Source of the DNA: Adiantum capillus-veneris | Lineage: Eukaryota > Streptophyta > Polypodiopsida > Polypodiales > Pteridaceae | Assembly: GCA_014529385.2 (NCBI GenBank) | Contig: CM043945.1 | Span: 98,312,612-98,376,611 of the forward strand | Reading direction: 5' to 3' | DNA length: 64,000 nucleotides | In this document: positions 1 to 11,455 of the stretch, one piece after another | Layout of the letters: every line of letters begins with the position of its first letter | Position numbering within the stretch: the stretch's first letter is position 1 | Notes under the pieces: model-generated | Database searches by the model: none | The model's input: only the letters and a program-made list of their open reading frames with translations | Told to the model about the DNA's origin: nothing | Program-made: the position numbers and the translations under genes

Positions 1-513
1 AGAAACGGTTTCCTATATATATATACAACGTTTTTCAAAATGCAAAACAATGCAAAACGGTATTAATGTTGAAATTGCAGTCCAGCTAATGCAGAGAAAT
101 TGTTTTTAACTACCCGCGTCAACATGGGGTGCTTCAATCAATGGATAACGTACCTGGACAAAGCCCTGGATCGTCCTCGTCACATCGCTGAGCTGGCTTA
201 CAGAGAGCTTTGGCAAAGTCGTATGCAATAAATTCAAGACTAGCTCGTATGCAGTCACGTTTTGGAGAGACCAAGCTGCAGCGTTTCGACAAAGGGGAGG
301 CAACTTGTGCCTTCAAATCAATTGACGCGAGTGCTGCAAGGAATTCCTCAGAATTGCTGGTAGCTACAATCAACAGAAACGACCATGATAAGCAGCCAAT
401 ATTGGAAGAAGCAGCGGCCCGTGCTAGTATACGTACAGTAGTGCTTGCAGTTCCATGGCCTGAATCTTGAAGAGGCAGCCTGCAACGTCACTGCTAACCA
501 TTACACTTACTGC

Positions 514-566
<53 letters not shown>

Positions 567-1000
567 GAGAGAATCCGAGAATTACTGACTCTCTCTGTCG
601 TGGACATTGAAAACCGGCCCCATCATTTCTCAGTAGGTAGGTGGAAAGGATTGGGTGGTTCACACCTGTCCACTTTCAGAAAAAATCAAATTCTATTATA
701 TAAAAAATTACATTCCTTCACACCCGTCCAATGTTTTAAATTCCATGTCATATTTTGTAAGTTGTTAAAAATTGGTTTTTTTTTTTTAAATAACGATATT
801 TTGGACATTTTTACTCTACTTAAAAAATCTTCGGATCGGATTTTCTCCGGATCCTCGATCTCTAGATCAACTAGAGCATCATTGCAAAGGCATTTGTGTA
901 AAAAGACTTCGTCGTGCTAAACTAAAAGCTTCTGGAACTTTCAAAGGTTCTATGTGAACAAACTTTAAAGCAAATAAAATCTCACATCAGATTTGAAAAG
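1..1000. other. Noncoding stretch, no gene recognised
   Basis: No open frame here has recognisable protein character. The small frames on both strands overlap each other and one is only the translation of the GA microsatellite at about 516-562. From 660 on the DNA becomes AT-rich. The end of this stretch may contain the promoter of the transposase gene that follows, but I see no convincing TATA box. Confidence 0.5.
516..562. repeat. (GA)n microsatellite
   Basis: An uninterrupted run of alternating G and A of about 47 bp. The same motif recurs inside both LTRs of the Tat-like element and near the end of the window, so GA repeats are common in this genome. Confidence 0.9.
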
Positions 1001-1444
1001 TTGAAACAATCATTCATGTGCAAAGTTCTGTCGAAAATCAGAGCAATTATGAGTCGGCACGTAACCATTTTTGGGCCTTGCCATGGTCAAAAGATTGTTT
1101 TGCTCTTTGATAATTTCCGTCAAGAGATAAAAGTTAAAACAGTTCAACAATATTTTGAGTTGGCTAACAAGGAATTTTCGATTGTGCCACTTACATTGTG
1201 TGGTGACCAGACAAAGCTTGAACCATTGCAGAATGCAGAAGGCGAGTATGTATATGTTTTTCACCATGTTGTCAGTGAGTTCTATAAAGTTCTTTTGGGT
1301 GAATCTAGTGAGCAATCTAAAAAACTAGGCTCCCAATCAACACCTATAGATCTTGACATGGGGGAAACAGCCAAAAATAAAAATTCTACAAAAAGTATTC
1401 TAGACTTGATTCGTGCACTGACCTTTCACAGATGGAGGAAATAG
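1001..1444 (+). pseudogene. Possible 5' exon of the MULE transposase gene
   Basis: A 147-codon frame directly upstream of the transposase frame. It overlaps the next frame by 13 bases in a different phase. The sequence just before the next ATG (1424-1431, tttcacag) reads like a 3' splice site, so this could be an exon whose donor I cannot place, or a frameshifted N-terminus. The stretch around codons 17-75 could form an alpha/beta domain, but I recognise no family. It runs the same way as the transposase and no other gene lies between them. Confidence 0.35.
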
Positions 1445-4224
1445 ATTTTGTCCAAGAGCTTCCTAAGTACTATGATGGATTTATTGCATACGAGTTGCCA
1501 CCTTCAACAAATAAATCTGCTATGACTGGTATGGATCAAAAATATGATAGTCATCCATGGATAGAGTATGTGACAAGCAACAGCGACAGCTTCTTTGGAA
1601 CAGTGAGGTTTAGTAGATGTTCTGGTCATCTTCGTTGTGTCAATCTTGATTGTCCCTACTATCATAGGGCATCCATGTTTAATGAATCTCACTGGCGTGG
1701 AAGGCTATCTAGAATGGTTCTGAAAGGTTTGTTAACCAAAGAGTCAGGCTCGCTCATGTGTGTTCATTGCAAGCAAATGCCAGAGTGTATTGGAACATGC
1801 CCTGCTGTCATCTATTACAACATTCCTCAAGACAAATTTGGAGTGACACGATGTGTTCTTGGCTTGGGGTATCACAAGCACCCAGTTGCAGAAGGACAAA
1901 GTAGAGTCGTCTCTGAGCAGGTTCAAGAAAATTTACGTACCCATGCATCAATGGATCTTCTTACCATAGCTAAACAATTAGAAAGAAAAGCTACAGAGGA
2001 TATAATCATGGATAGACTTGTCTCTAGTGATATAGGTCATGTTAGTGATATGGGTGATAAAGAGTTTGCAGAATTTCTAGATACCCTAACTCCATTGTCC
2101 AACAAGCGACGGATTGAACATTCCTTGCAAGATGCTAAGAGGACAAAATGGATCACTGCTAAAGGTCTAGAGGCAGTACTTGATCTAAAGGCAAGAAGCC
2201 ATTATACATTTATTCATACTGTTTTGTACCCAGGACAGTTAGAAAGAGAAAGCCAACCACACATCTTTAAAATGTCCACTCAAGGCCTTGGCAGTGGTGT
2301 TTATCTAGTAAATAGAATGCGGCCTGGGGGAAACTTGGAGCAAATGTGGGTTCATTTTGATCACGTCCACCGAGTGCCTGGATGGCCTACCATGTCAGCT
2401 CATGTTTACGACCCATATGTTCGTGAGCTTCTCACACTAGCAACATGTGAGTTCACTGTTGAGAATAAGCATGCACAAATTGACTTTTGGAACATGCTAA
2501 ATAATGTTGTTATGAAAGAAGGATATGAGATGCCCATATTTAGGGGTTTCATGGCTGATGAAGCTAGTGAAAATTGGATTGCAGTGCGAATTGTGTACTT
2601 TGGTGGGTCAGATAATCAAGTCCCTGAAAAAGAAAGGTCATGTGGTTTTCATTGGGAACAAAGCATGGTGCGCCATACCACTAAGTGCATATTGCCTCCA
2701 TTTCAAGAAGAGCATAAGATTCTGTGTTGCAAATGGAGAGATTCTCCTTCTGAACATGCTGCAGATGTTCGTAAGTGTGAACTGGGAATTTTTTGGAAAG
2801 CTGGCCATGCTATTTATAGTGAGCTCCCGTCTTTGGAAACATGGTTGTCGTGGTGGGATGTTCGGGTGGCGCACTGATGAGGCAGGTTTGTTTCACAAGA
2901 TGCTTCGGGTTTGTTTGTCCCAACAACAAATCATTCTGAGACTAAGCATGCAAGCGTGCGTGCATCTGTGGGGTATAAGGCAAGCCTTGGTTTATATGAG
3001 GCAACATGTGTAGACATGGCTCTAGCAGTGCTTCAGAGTGTGAAATACAACGCATACTTAAAAGGCATCCATAGCTCCATAGGGCCAGGAATGTAGGACC
3101 TTGCCAATCGATTCATGATGCAATCATCAGGAATTGGTCCAAAAAAGAAGCTAGTTGACATGACACACTCCTCAATGTATGAAATGGGTATACATAGTCC
3201 TGAAATGAATCAATCCAGAGTAGGGGAACAAAGTGTGCAAAAGAAAAGGCCTATCTTTGTAGATGCTGATGATATCTTGGATGATGATAGCCATCGTCCA
3301 GAGTATGTTACAGTCACAAAATCCACCAGTGCAAGAGGGAAGAGTGTAGGACCATCAGCTGCCAATAGCCTTTGGTATGAGCAACAAGTGGCAAATACTA
3401 TGTGGGCAATTCGACGAACAGAACCAGGCAAGAAAGTAACATGCTTTGGGAGGATTACAGGAAACAATGAAATATTTGCCCGCATGATTAATGGTTCATC
3501 AACAAATATGCAAACTGGTGTTCCTGCACCATGTTTTTGGGGACGTCGCAAATATCCCTCTGTTGGCGATAAGCCAGCTGGTGTTGTGGGAGGCTACATT
3601 TGGTTTTGCAATACAAGCAACACACACACATGGCAGATTGATGACATGATAGTAGGACCACCAGGTCTAGTGCCAGGAGTGTGGCCTGTGGCAATCGGTG
3701 TTTGTTTGAGTGCAACTGAGGTGGCAACACTACACTCCAATGGCTTTGTTTTGAGTAGACAGGGCAGCAACCCACATGTGCACGGGGGTGTGACAAACAG
3801 TAGAGTACCAAGTGGATTTCTTCCTCGATATCGAGATGGTAAGATGGTAAAGTGGAGGAGTAAACTCACAAAGGACTTCCAAGATAGAATACAAACGGGC
3901 AGAACAATGAATGCTAAACTAGTGAAGGAAGCAATTGTAGTTGTGAAGGAGAGCCATGTTTTTTACGTCAGCACAGATGGGTCTGTTGCAAAGGGTGTGA
4001 CTTACTCTGTTACCCTTGCTAACTTCCCACAATGCACATGTGAAGATTTCCACCGGCATGAGAGCAAGAGGCTCACATACGTGCCATGCAAGCATATGTA
4101 CTTTGTTTTTTTGCAAATCCTGGGTATGGATCCAATGGCTCATGAGTTTATGCATCAAGCCACTTTGACCAAGGTCGAGTTGTTCCAGGCCTTGGGGGGT
4201 GTAAGAGCATCCACACTACCATAG
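1432..4224 (+). pseudogene. Mutator-like (MULE) transposase with SWIM zinc finger, broken
   Basis: Three frame-1 segments (1432-2877, 2911-3096, 3115-4224) form one transposase interrupted by tandem TGA TGA at 2875-2880 and TAG at 3094-3096. The N-terminal third is Cys-rich (C-x4-C, then C-x2-C-x4-C-x3-C) and may bind zinc. The core shows MULE features: an Asp in FMADEASENW, the CGFHWEQ stretch matching the usual C-x-FH-x2-Q, a WW pair, and TTNHSETKH carrying the expected third acidic residue. The C-terminus has a SWIM finger: CTC, then PCKH (C-x-C-xn-C-x-H). Between 2865 and 2911 an alternative frame (WRTDEAGLFHKM) fits better, so compensating frameshifts are likely besides the stops. No flanking terminal inverted repeats were seen. 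It is either a dead transposon or a decayed domesticated transposase. Confidence 0.72.
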
Positions 4225-4340
4225 AACTCAGCACTTGGATAGTATGTATTCTGAAAAGTGCATTTACTCGACGAATATAATATTGTTTTGGTGTGTGTTT
4301 AATAGTTCGAATGACTATATATTTAGTGGTCATGTGTGAG
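4225..4340. other. Short spacer between MULE gene and LTR element
   Basis: AT-rich, noncoding. It presumably holds the 3' end of the MULE gene and is cut off by the LTR element inserted at ATGC (4341-4344). Confidence 0.5.
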
Positions 4341-4344
4341 ATGC
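4341..4344. repeat. Target-site duplication ATGC, left copy
   Basis: ATGC directly before the left LTR matches ATGC at 13547-13550 directly after the right LTR. Removing the element joins the MULE 3' flank to the noncoding region beginning at 13551. Confidence 0.75.
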
Positions 4345-4553
4345 TGACGGGAGCAAATCGAACCCCGAACCCCGACGGCCTCTAAAACACCGGGGACCGA
4401 ATGGCGCGCCTCGAGCCTGTCATGGTAAAGCAAACAGGGGCACCACCTAGCTTCAGCGGCTAGGACGCAAACAACACACCACCATAACAAAGTTTTCATC
4501 CAAGAGAGATGGATGCTTGGGAGTAATGATGAAGAGGAAAGGGAATGAGATCA

Positions 4554-4591
<38 letters not shown>

Positions 4592-5915
4592 AGGGAGGGG
4601 GTATAGCGGCTTAGTACTTAGGCACCACAAAAGGATGGCGAATCTGCACACCCTTCACACATACACAAGCTCACTCCAAACACAAGACTAGGTGGCGATT
4701 CCGCACACCTCACATGGGAAAAACATTGCAAGAAAACATAATCACAAAACCTCAAGCTTTATTTAGAGAATAAGGCGATGAAATGGGGAGCATAGAGTAG
4801 GGGAATGAGAAGGGAGAGAGTGGTAGAGCACATGGCGGATACGTGGGAGTTGATGGCGAAGACTTGCACGAGGGTTATGGCCATCATCCTTCATTTAGTT
4901 TCCCTTCATCTTCCATAGCCAAGGGTGTAGAGGTCATGCTCAAGATAAGCATGGTGATTGCGGTGATGGTGATGGTGTGGGTGTGGGTGTGTGTGTGTGC
5001 ACTAGGCACACACAGTGCATAATGTGTTCTTTGGTGATGTTGTGTGTGTATTTAGTGTGATGGTGACCCCTCTTTATATAGGGGAGGAGGGGGGAGAAAT
5101 TCTAGAATTTAGAAATGAAGAAATCATTATCTACATAGGCCATGTGATTGTGGGCCCCACTTGTCTGGCTGTGTGTGTATGTGCTAGAACAGCAGTCTCA
5201 TGAGAGAGAGACTAAGAGAGAGAGATGGGTGGATGAAAAAAAGTGAGAGGTGACATGGAGAATAAAGTAATCACAAGATGGGAGAGAGGGGAGTGTGTTC
5301 AGAGGTGAATCTATGTGATGATGTGTGTGAACACTAGAAAAACCAGGTAACCATCGGGTGGGGATGGGTGTGTGGGCACCTTTTTTAGTGAAACTGAGTG
5401 TGTGTGAGTGTGGGGGAGGTTATTTAGCTACAAGACAAGAGACATGGCGCCCTTTAGAGAGAGAGGGGGGTATTTGGGTCATGGGATATGATAGGAGAGA
5501 GAAAGAGGGGGTGGGGTATACTATTTTGGAAGATAGGGTAAGTTGCATGTGAGTTCGGGTGCATTATTGGTGAGTTATAATGCATTATTGGTGAGAGGTG
5601 GGGTAGCTTGAGGGGAGAGAGAAAGGAGAAAGGACAAGGGAAAGAGAGAGGGGGTTGACCTTTTGAATGGAGGAGAGGAAAAGGGACACACGGCGGGGCA
5701 ACAGTGAAGAAAAAAAAGAGGCAAGGTGGGGATGGGCTACCCCGCAGGCATGAGGTGGCCTATTTTACCTTTCTTATATATTTACATAATCATACTTTAT
5801 TTTTTTCTTACTTTTTCCAATGCCTTTAATCACTCCCTCCCTAAGAGGGGCTTTTCATGGGGTGGGGACGAGAGAAGAGGGGTATGGGAGCTTGACCTGT
5901 GAAAAGCCGCCATCA
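4345..5915 (-). repeat. 3' LTR of the Tat-like element
   Basis: About 1571 bp, closely similar along its length to 11982-13546. It contains a GA run near 4560-4585 that is much shorter than its partner's, and a TATA box on the minus strand at 5072-5080. An extra short duplication (tgcattattggtgag) around 5560-5590 is absent from the other LTR. Confidence 0.92.
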
Positions 5916-5919
5916 TTAG

Positions 5920-5931
5920 CCCTCCCCTTTT
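5920..5931 (-). other. Polypurine tract of the Tat-like element
   Basis: On the minus strand AAAAGGGGAGGG followed by CTAA and then the start of the 3' LTR (TGATGG). Position and composition are those of the plus-strand primer of LTR elements. Confidence 0.8.
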
Positions 5932-5943
5932 GGCTAGAGGCAT

Positions 5944-7134
5944 TCATGTCTCTAGCTCATCTGTTTGATCATTATCGTCGGAGGTGGCGGCTGATGGTGT
6001 GTCCTCATCTGGAATGTCAATTGGTGGAGCCTGGTCAAATCGAAGAAAATAAGGTTTAAGTCGCCAACCATTTACCCTGGTTTTATGAAGTTTTCCATCA
6101 GCCTGCATAAGTTGGTAGCTTCCATTGGCATACTTTTTCCTGACGATGAAAGGACCTTCCCATCGGAGTAGGAGTTTCTTATCCTTGCACGTGTCGAAGC
6201 GATTGTCGTAGCGGAGCACCAACATTCCTTTCTTCAATTTTTTTTTCCGGAGATGCTTGTTCAAGCTAAGCCGTCTAAGCTCTGCTTGTGCTTCATAATA
6301 ATTTATTGCTTCTTCTCTGTCCAGCTGCAGTCTTTCCAAGTTGATGATGTGATCTCTCAAATGCATGTTGGGCTGTTGAAGCTGGCTTGCCATTACTCTG
6401 AGACTTTGTAGTTGCACTTTAATGGGCAAGATTTCTTCCTTACCAAATACTAGATGATACAGTGTGAATCCCAAGGATGTACGAAATGAAGTTCTGTAGG
6501 CTCATAAAGCTGGTAGTAGATACTTATCCCAGTCTCCAGGATGATTGTTTACCTGCTTGGTAATAATTTTAGAAACCATTCCATTTACCTTTTCAACTAG
6601 GCCATTACATTGAGGGTAATATGGTGAAGAGTGCCTCCTTGTAATGCCCAGTTTCTGCATTAATTCTCCTACCAAGTCTGCTCTGAAACCTGGCCCTCTA
6701 TCAGAGATGATCTCTAAAGGTGTGCCAAACCTACAAAATATGTGCTCGTAGATAAATCTAGCTACCTCTACCGCTGTGATTCTAGTGGTGGCTGTAGCCT
6801 CTGCCCATCTAGTCATGTAGTCGACCCCCATGATAATGTAGAATTTTCCTGAGTTGGCCCTAGGTAATGGCCCAATGGCATCGATACCCCCTTTTTCAAA
6901 TGGGCCATATGAGAGAATAGGTGTTTGTGGTTCAGGCATAAGTGACCTAGTGCTGGCCTTTTGACACAACTTACATGTTTTGCACCAGTGGTGTACATCA
7001 CGGTTGAGGCTAGGCCATATGAAGCCTGCCTGCAAGATTTTCCTACTTGTTATGTCTAGGGAAAAGTGACCACCACAAACCCCGTCGTGACAACTAGCAA
7101 TTACTCCCGTGATTTCCTGAGAGAGAGGGACCTT
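5944..7134 (-). pseudogene. Integrase (Tat-like element)
   Basis: Joins retroelement cDNA to the chromosome. The N-terminal zinc region shows SCHDGVCGGH and CKTCKLC (HHCC). The catalytic core has Asp in GIDAIGPLP, Asp in ISDRGPGF and Glu in NGLVEKVNG, the D,D-35-E order. The C-terminal part (LRWEGPFIV, then LHKTRVNGWRLKPYF) is the usual Tat-type end without a chromodomain. The frame is interrupted by a TGA after DQIF (7135-7137) and a TGA between 6475 and 6501, where the family normally reads AL-W-AYRTS, so a Trp codon has become a stop. Otherwise the frame is continuous. Confidence 0.88.
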
Positions 7135-9402
7135 TCAGAATATTTGGTCCTTACCCGGCTTACAGTACAAACCGTCATTGATGAGTCGATACCTTGTGGC
7201 CTTCCACGTCAACCATTGTTTTTGTCCCTTTGTTAAGTTTGATGGGTATTCCCCTGTTTCCAAAAAATGCATGATGTCATGTAAGGCATCACTTCCTTGA
7301 AATAGAGGGAGCTTTAGTTTTATTGCTCCAACCACCACTTCCTGTAGTCTTTCACTTGCTAGGGCATCTGCTTCTTGGTTTTGAGCCCTTGGGATATGGT
7401 GTATTTTAACTTCTTCAAACTTACCCAACAAGGTTTTTACACCACTTAAGTGAGTCCTTAAACTAGGATTCTTGCATGTCCATGCTCCATTTACTTGCCT
7501 TACCAGAAGTAGAGCATCCCCAAATACATTAAGGCGATGTACACCTTGTGAGACGCACCATTGTAGACCCTTGGTTAGTGCTGCATACTCAGCTTCATTG
7601 TTAGAATGTGAATCTAACAATTGGCCCAACGAAAATACCTTTGTCCCTTTGTCATCAAAGACCACTATGCCTGCAGCTGCTTTGTCGGACGCTCGCTTGT
7701 AGGCTCCATCAAAGTAGAGAGAGTATGCTCCTTCTACCATCGGTGGTACTGGAGGTAATCGGACTTCTCCTTCCTTAGATTGCTTCTCCTTACCTTCAAA
7801 GACTTGGTAGGTCATGAGTCCCCCCAAACTTGCCCTTGTCGTGCTTTGTACCTGTACCGTGTAGTCAAACTCTTGCAGACGAACTATCCATTTAGTAATT
7901 CTAGCAGACACATCCATGTGTTGTACAACATAGGGAAATATTTCATCCGTGGTTAGAATCACAAATTGCTTAGGCAGCAAATATGACCTAAACTTTGTAG
8001 TTGCAAATCTAAGAGCTGTCATCATTCGACTAGAGAAGTAGATTGGCCTCATGAAAGATGTCGTCGTATCCTTTTGGAGTAGCACAGCCCCCAATGAGTC
8101 ATCACCAACACTTGAGGTGACATAGAATTTTTCATCCCACTTAGGTGGTGAGATAGTTGGTAGAGTGGCTAAGACCTCCTTTACCTTGTTGTAGTGATGT
8201 TCGCTTTCCTCGTCCCAAGTGAAAGTTGATCTTTGAGTGAGTTGTTGCAGTGGTAGAACAAGTTGTGATAGTAGATGTATGAATCTACTTAAGTACCTCA
8301 CCTTCTGTAGAAAAGAGACCAGTTGACGTGCGGTCGTTGGTGAAGGTAGGGCTATGAGTGCGGACACCTTACTTGGGTCGGCGTTGATACCTCTTGCTGA
8401 ATTTCATGGCCTAGTAGAATGACTTTACTCTCCCCAATGTGACATTTATCCACATTTAATTGCCCACCTAGGCTCTGCAACCTGGCCAAACCTTCAGTTA
8501 TCTTTTTCTAAATGTGAAATACGGGAGCTATATATACAAAAATCATCAATGAACACTCTTATGGATGTTCCAAAGAACGGTTGAAAAACATATGTGACAT
8601 ATCTTTGGAATGTGGCAGGTGCATTTGTGAGACCAAATGGCATAACCCTGTATGCAAAACAATCCCATGGCATGATAAAAGTGGTTTTTAGCTGATCTTC
8701 CAAGGCTATGCGTATTTAAAAGTATCCTGAATAACCATCACAGACGGTATAGCATTCAAAACCCGCTACTTCATTCAGAATTTCATCCAAGAAAGGCAGA
8801 GAAAAGTGGTCTCTCTTTATAGCTGCATTTAGTGGTTTGTAGTAAACACGGACCCTCCACTTACCATTCTTTTTAGGCGTCACCACTACGGGTGACACCC
8901 ATTCTGAGTTTTCTATAGGATAGATGAATCCCGCCTCCAGCAGTTTCCTTACCTCGGCCAAGAGTGCCTTTTCTTGTATGACCCCCAGTCGTCGTATCTT
9001 TTGCACAACTGGTTTTACCCCTTCCTTCAGCTTAATATGATGTTCCACCACTGTAATGCCTGTGATTCTTTCATAGTTGTCAATGAACAGGTTAGGAAAT
9101 CCCATCAACATTTGCAAAAAACTATCTTTCTCCTCAAGTGTTAATTTCGTAGACAACATACCCTTCGACCTACTTCCTCCTAGGCCAGGTGATTTGCTCT
9201 TCTCTTCATTGGGTTGACCTTTTGGTGATAAATCACCAGTTGTGCTTACCCTTTGTGGATCCTTCATAATGATACCCATCACATCAATGGAACTGTCACT
9301 TTCGTCGGTGGATGTGGTCTCCTCCTCAGAACTGGAAGATTCGCTAGTGGTTTCATCTGCCGATGTTTCCATATTCATTTGCTTCTGCTTGCCAATCCTC
9401 AT
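7135..9402 (-). pseudogene. Reverse transcriptase with dual RNase H (Tat-like element)
   Basis: RT motifs in order: KKNGKWRVRVYYKPLN, CDGYSGYF, MPFGLTNAPATF and the catalytic FIDDFCIYS. A stop (TAA for Gln) falls after YSGYF near 8713. One extra A near 8503 and one lost base near 8397 shift the frame through the thumb region. The first RNase H (about 7800-8200) has VTSSVGDDSLGAVLLQ where active enzymes carry DAS, so it has lost its first catalytic Asp. A second RNase H follows at about 7340-7710: YFDGA, NNEAEYAAL, GDALLLVRQV and RAQNQEADALA keep the D-E-D-D layout. This duplicated RNase H is known from Tat elements. Confidence 0.9.
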
Positions 9403-9456
9403 GTCGTAGTAGATTGTCTCCCCTTTCTTACCGGTTATGCGTAGAAGGCCAGTACC

Positions 9457-9840
9457 CTAGTCCTGTTTTGCCTTCATGGCCATCAACCATGGCCTTCCCA
9501 AAATTAGTGGATAGCCCTCCCCCTTAGTAGGCATTACAAAAACATCTACCTCTACCTCAGTGTTGAAAGCTTTGATTTTCACAGCACTTACCACACCCAC
9601 ACACTTTACTTTTGCGTTGTTTGCCATCTTTGCCTTGCATGGAGAAGGCCTGTCAACCTCGAGCCCTAATCGAAGCATCATAGCTTCGCTCATTACACAA
9701 ATTTGTGCACCTCCATCAATGTAGGTGTTTCCAACCCTCTTTCCTTTTATGTTTACGTCGACATTTGGAAGGATGGCATCCATGTTGCATCCAGAAATTG
9801 CTCTGGCTACCTTTGTTTTGGAGCGTCCTGTACTTACCAT
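9457..9840 (-). pseudogene. Aspartic protease region (Tat-like element)
   Basis: Retropepsin-like segment that would cut the polyprotein. The active-site stretch reads YIDGGAQICVMSE (D-G-G where D-S/T-G is usual), and the second conserved hydrophobic-glycine stretch is PLILGRPWL. It is in frame with gag before it and RT after it, separated by single stops (TGA near 9853, TAG near 9457). Confidence 0.82.
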
Positions 9841-9852
9841 TTTAGACCATTG

Positions 9853-11136
9853 TCACCTTACTTTTGGTGCAAGATGTAGCAGCTGTGGCCATGTAATATG
9901 CGGTCCTTGCTCTACCACATCCAATGTTAGATCATAGGGCTTAGAACTTTCCCCTAGCTGGAAGTCGGTGATGCCCAATTTCCGTCGTGTCCTGGATGGA
10001 CTCTTGCTAGTTTCTCCTCTCATGCTTCTCTCATCATCTGATGGTGTAGCTTTCTCCCTCCTAGATCTTTTCAAAGTCATGGCTTCAAGTGGTTCTAAAA
10101 AAGTTACCTTCTCCTTACCCTTGTCCCTCTCCTTTGCTCTGGGTGGATCCACTACTACGGCTTTTCCTTTCTCTTCTAGCCTTATGATGTTTACAGGGCG
10201 ATCAGGTGGTGGGGCTGGTGGAAGAGGAGGGATGGATGCTTGTAGTGGTGTCTGGGGTGGACATAGAATTTGTGTTGGTGGGGGTGGCGCTCAAGGTGGG
10301 GGTGTTCTTTCTCTAGGGGGTGACAATTGGTTCCTCCTACCTCCTCTATTATAGTTTTGTCATGGTTTGGGACAGTAGTACATACCGTGACCGTCTTCTC
10401 CGCAGTTGTAGCAATGATACTCCCTATTTTGTCATCGTGCTCTTCCAGGGTCTTGATCTCTTTCTTGACTCCTCCCTTGCTGTATTAAGTGGACAAACAA
10501 ATTCTGCAGTTGGTCAGTAATATGGGCCAACATATCTTGTTGGTCATCTCTTATCCCAAGAGCCGGTGGTGGTGGTTGTCGTAGTTGCTGGTCGAAGCGA
10601 TGTTCCTGCTTCTATTGACTCGGTTTCTTTGGCTTTCATTCGCAGCTTCTTGTCCTTAAGGCGAGCAATCTCAACAGCTAACTCGTACGTAGCCGGGAAT
10701 CTACCTTTCACCTTCTCCTTGAGAAGCGGCCATAAGCCATGCGTGAACTGATCTTTTTTTAGGAAATTGGGTGCAGCTTCCCCCCTTGCCAGTGACTCAA
10801 CCCACTGTTCCCACAAATCCACAAATTTGGACTCATAGGTGGCATATTCTAAAAGACCCTCCTGCTTCAAGTCTCTCAACTTGTCCCACAACTTCTCTGA
10901 AGTGGTACCTCCCCCAAAGCGGTTTTTAAGGGTTCCCAGTCATCCTTGGTTGCTTATTGAAGTGCATTGTACCATGATCTAGGTTCTAGCTTCATGAGAT
11001 GCTTAAAGATTCTAACCCGGGATTCATCCGTATCTTCGTTGCTCACTACACATGCTACTTCAAAGTCATCTAGGAAGTGTGTTACCAAATCCTCCCCCTT
11101 ATTTCCTTTAAATGTTGGAAATACTACACTTGCCAT
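9853..11136 (-). pseudogene. Gag (Tat-like element)
   Basis: Capsid-like protein. It opens MASVVFPTFKGNKGEDL and continues through the retrotransposon gag core (WYNALQ, WDKLRDLKQEG, YESKFVDLWEQWV, FTHGLWPLLKEKV). A CCHC zinc knuckle, C-YN-C-GEDG-H-GMYY-C, lies at about 10372-10413, followed by a proline-rich stretch and a basic C-terminal segment leading into protease. A stop after YNALQ and a 1-base frameshift near 10925-10935 break it, and there are further stops on either side of the knuckle. Confidence 0.82.
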
Positions 11137-11219
11137 GATTACTGAGAGAGAGCTAGAAAGACAAACTTCTTAACTTGTAAAAGTTTTTTTCTTCTTTACA
11201 AGGAGGCGTGTATACCCTC

Positions 11220-11438
11220 TTATACTAGGACATAGATTAAAACTTCAAACGGTACATTGCCTTGTACCAAAGGTAAGACAAATGGCTGATCTGATGCCAG
11301 AACCTCAAAAAACCGCTCCCCACCCAGCATGGTGTCAGTGACGTGCTGGTAGTGAGCCTTCAAGTCCAGTATTACCTTGATTGAGCGTACACGTGTTGGT
11401 ATGTGTGATCTGTCTTGAGGTAGGTTGCACTGATTCAT
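11220..11438 (-). CDS. Short leader ORF (72 aa) of the Tat-like element
   Basis: Opens MNQCNLPQDRSHI and ends LPLVQGNVPFEVLIYVLV. It lies between the 5' LTR and gag, 84 bp before the gag start. Its second half resembles two equally short ORFs in the other gypsy element (32708-32926 and 32923-33135): all end in a hydrophobic LP-(L/M)-(I/V) stretch followed by F/L-(D/E)-V-x-I-x-(V/I)-L. The similarity suggests a shared small leader protein of unknown function; a chance hydrophobic match is not excluded. Confidence 0.45.
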   Translation of the reverse strand: MNQCNLPQDRSHIPTRVRSIKVILDLKAHYQHVTDTMLGGERFFEVLASDQPFVLPLVQGNVPFEVLIYVLV

Positions 11439-11455
11439 GTGAAGCTTAGAGGTGC

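Noticed and set aside
424-663. Minus-strand ORF with a long Ser-Leu repeat
   Set aside because: It is the translation of the GA microsatellite and has no other protein character.
2525-3013. 162-codon ORF overlapping the MULE transposase
   Set aside because: Mostly an out-of-frame shadow. Only the short stretch around 2865-2911 may be part of the real protein.
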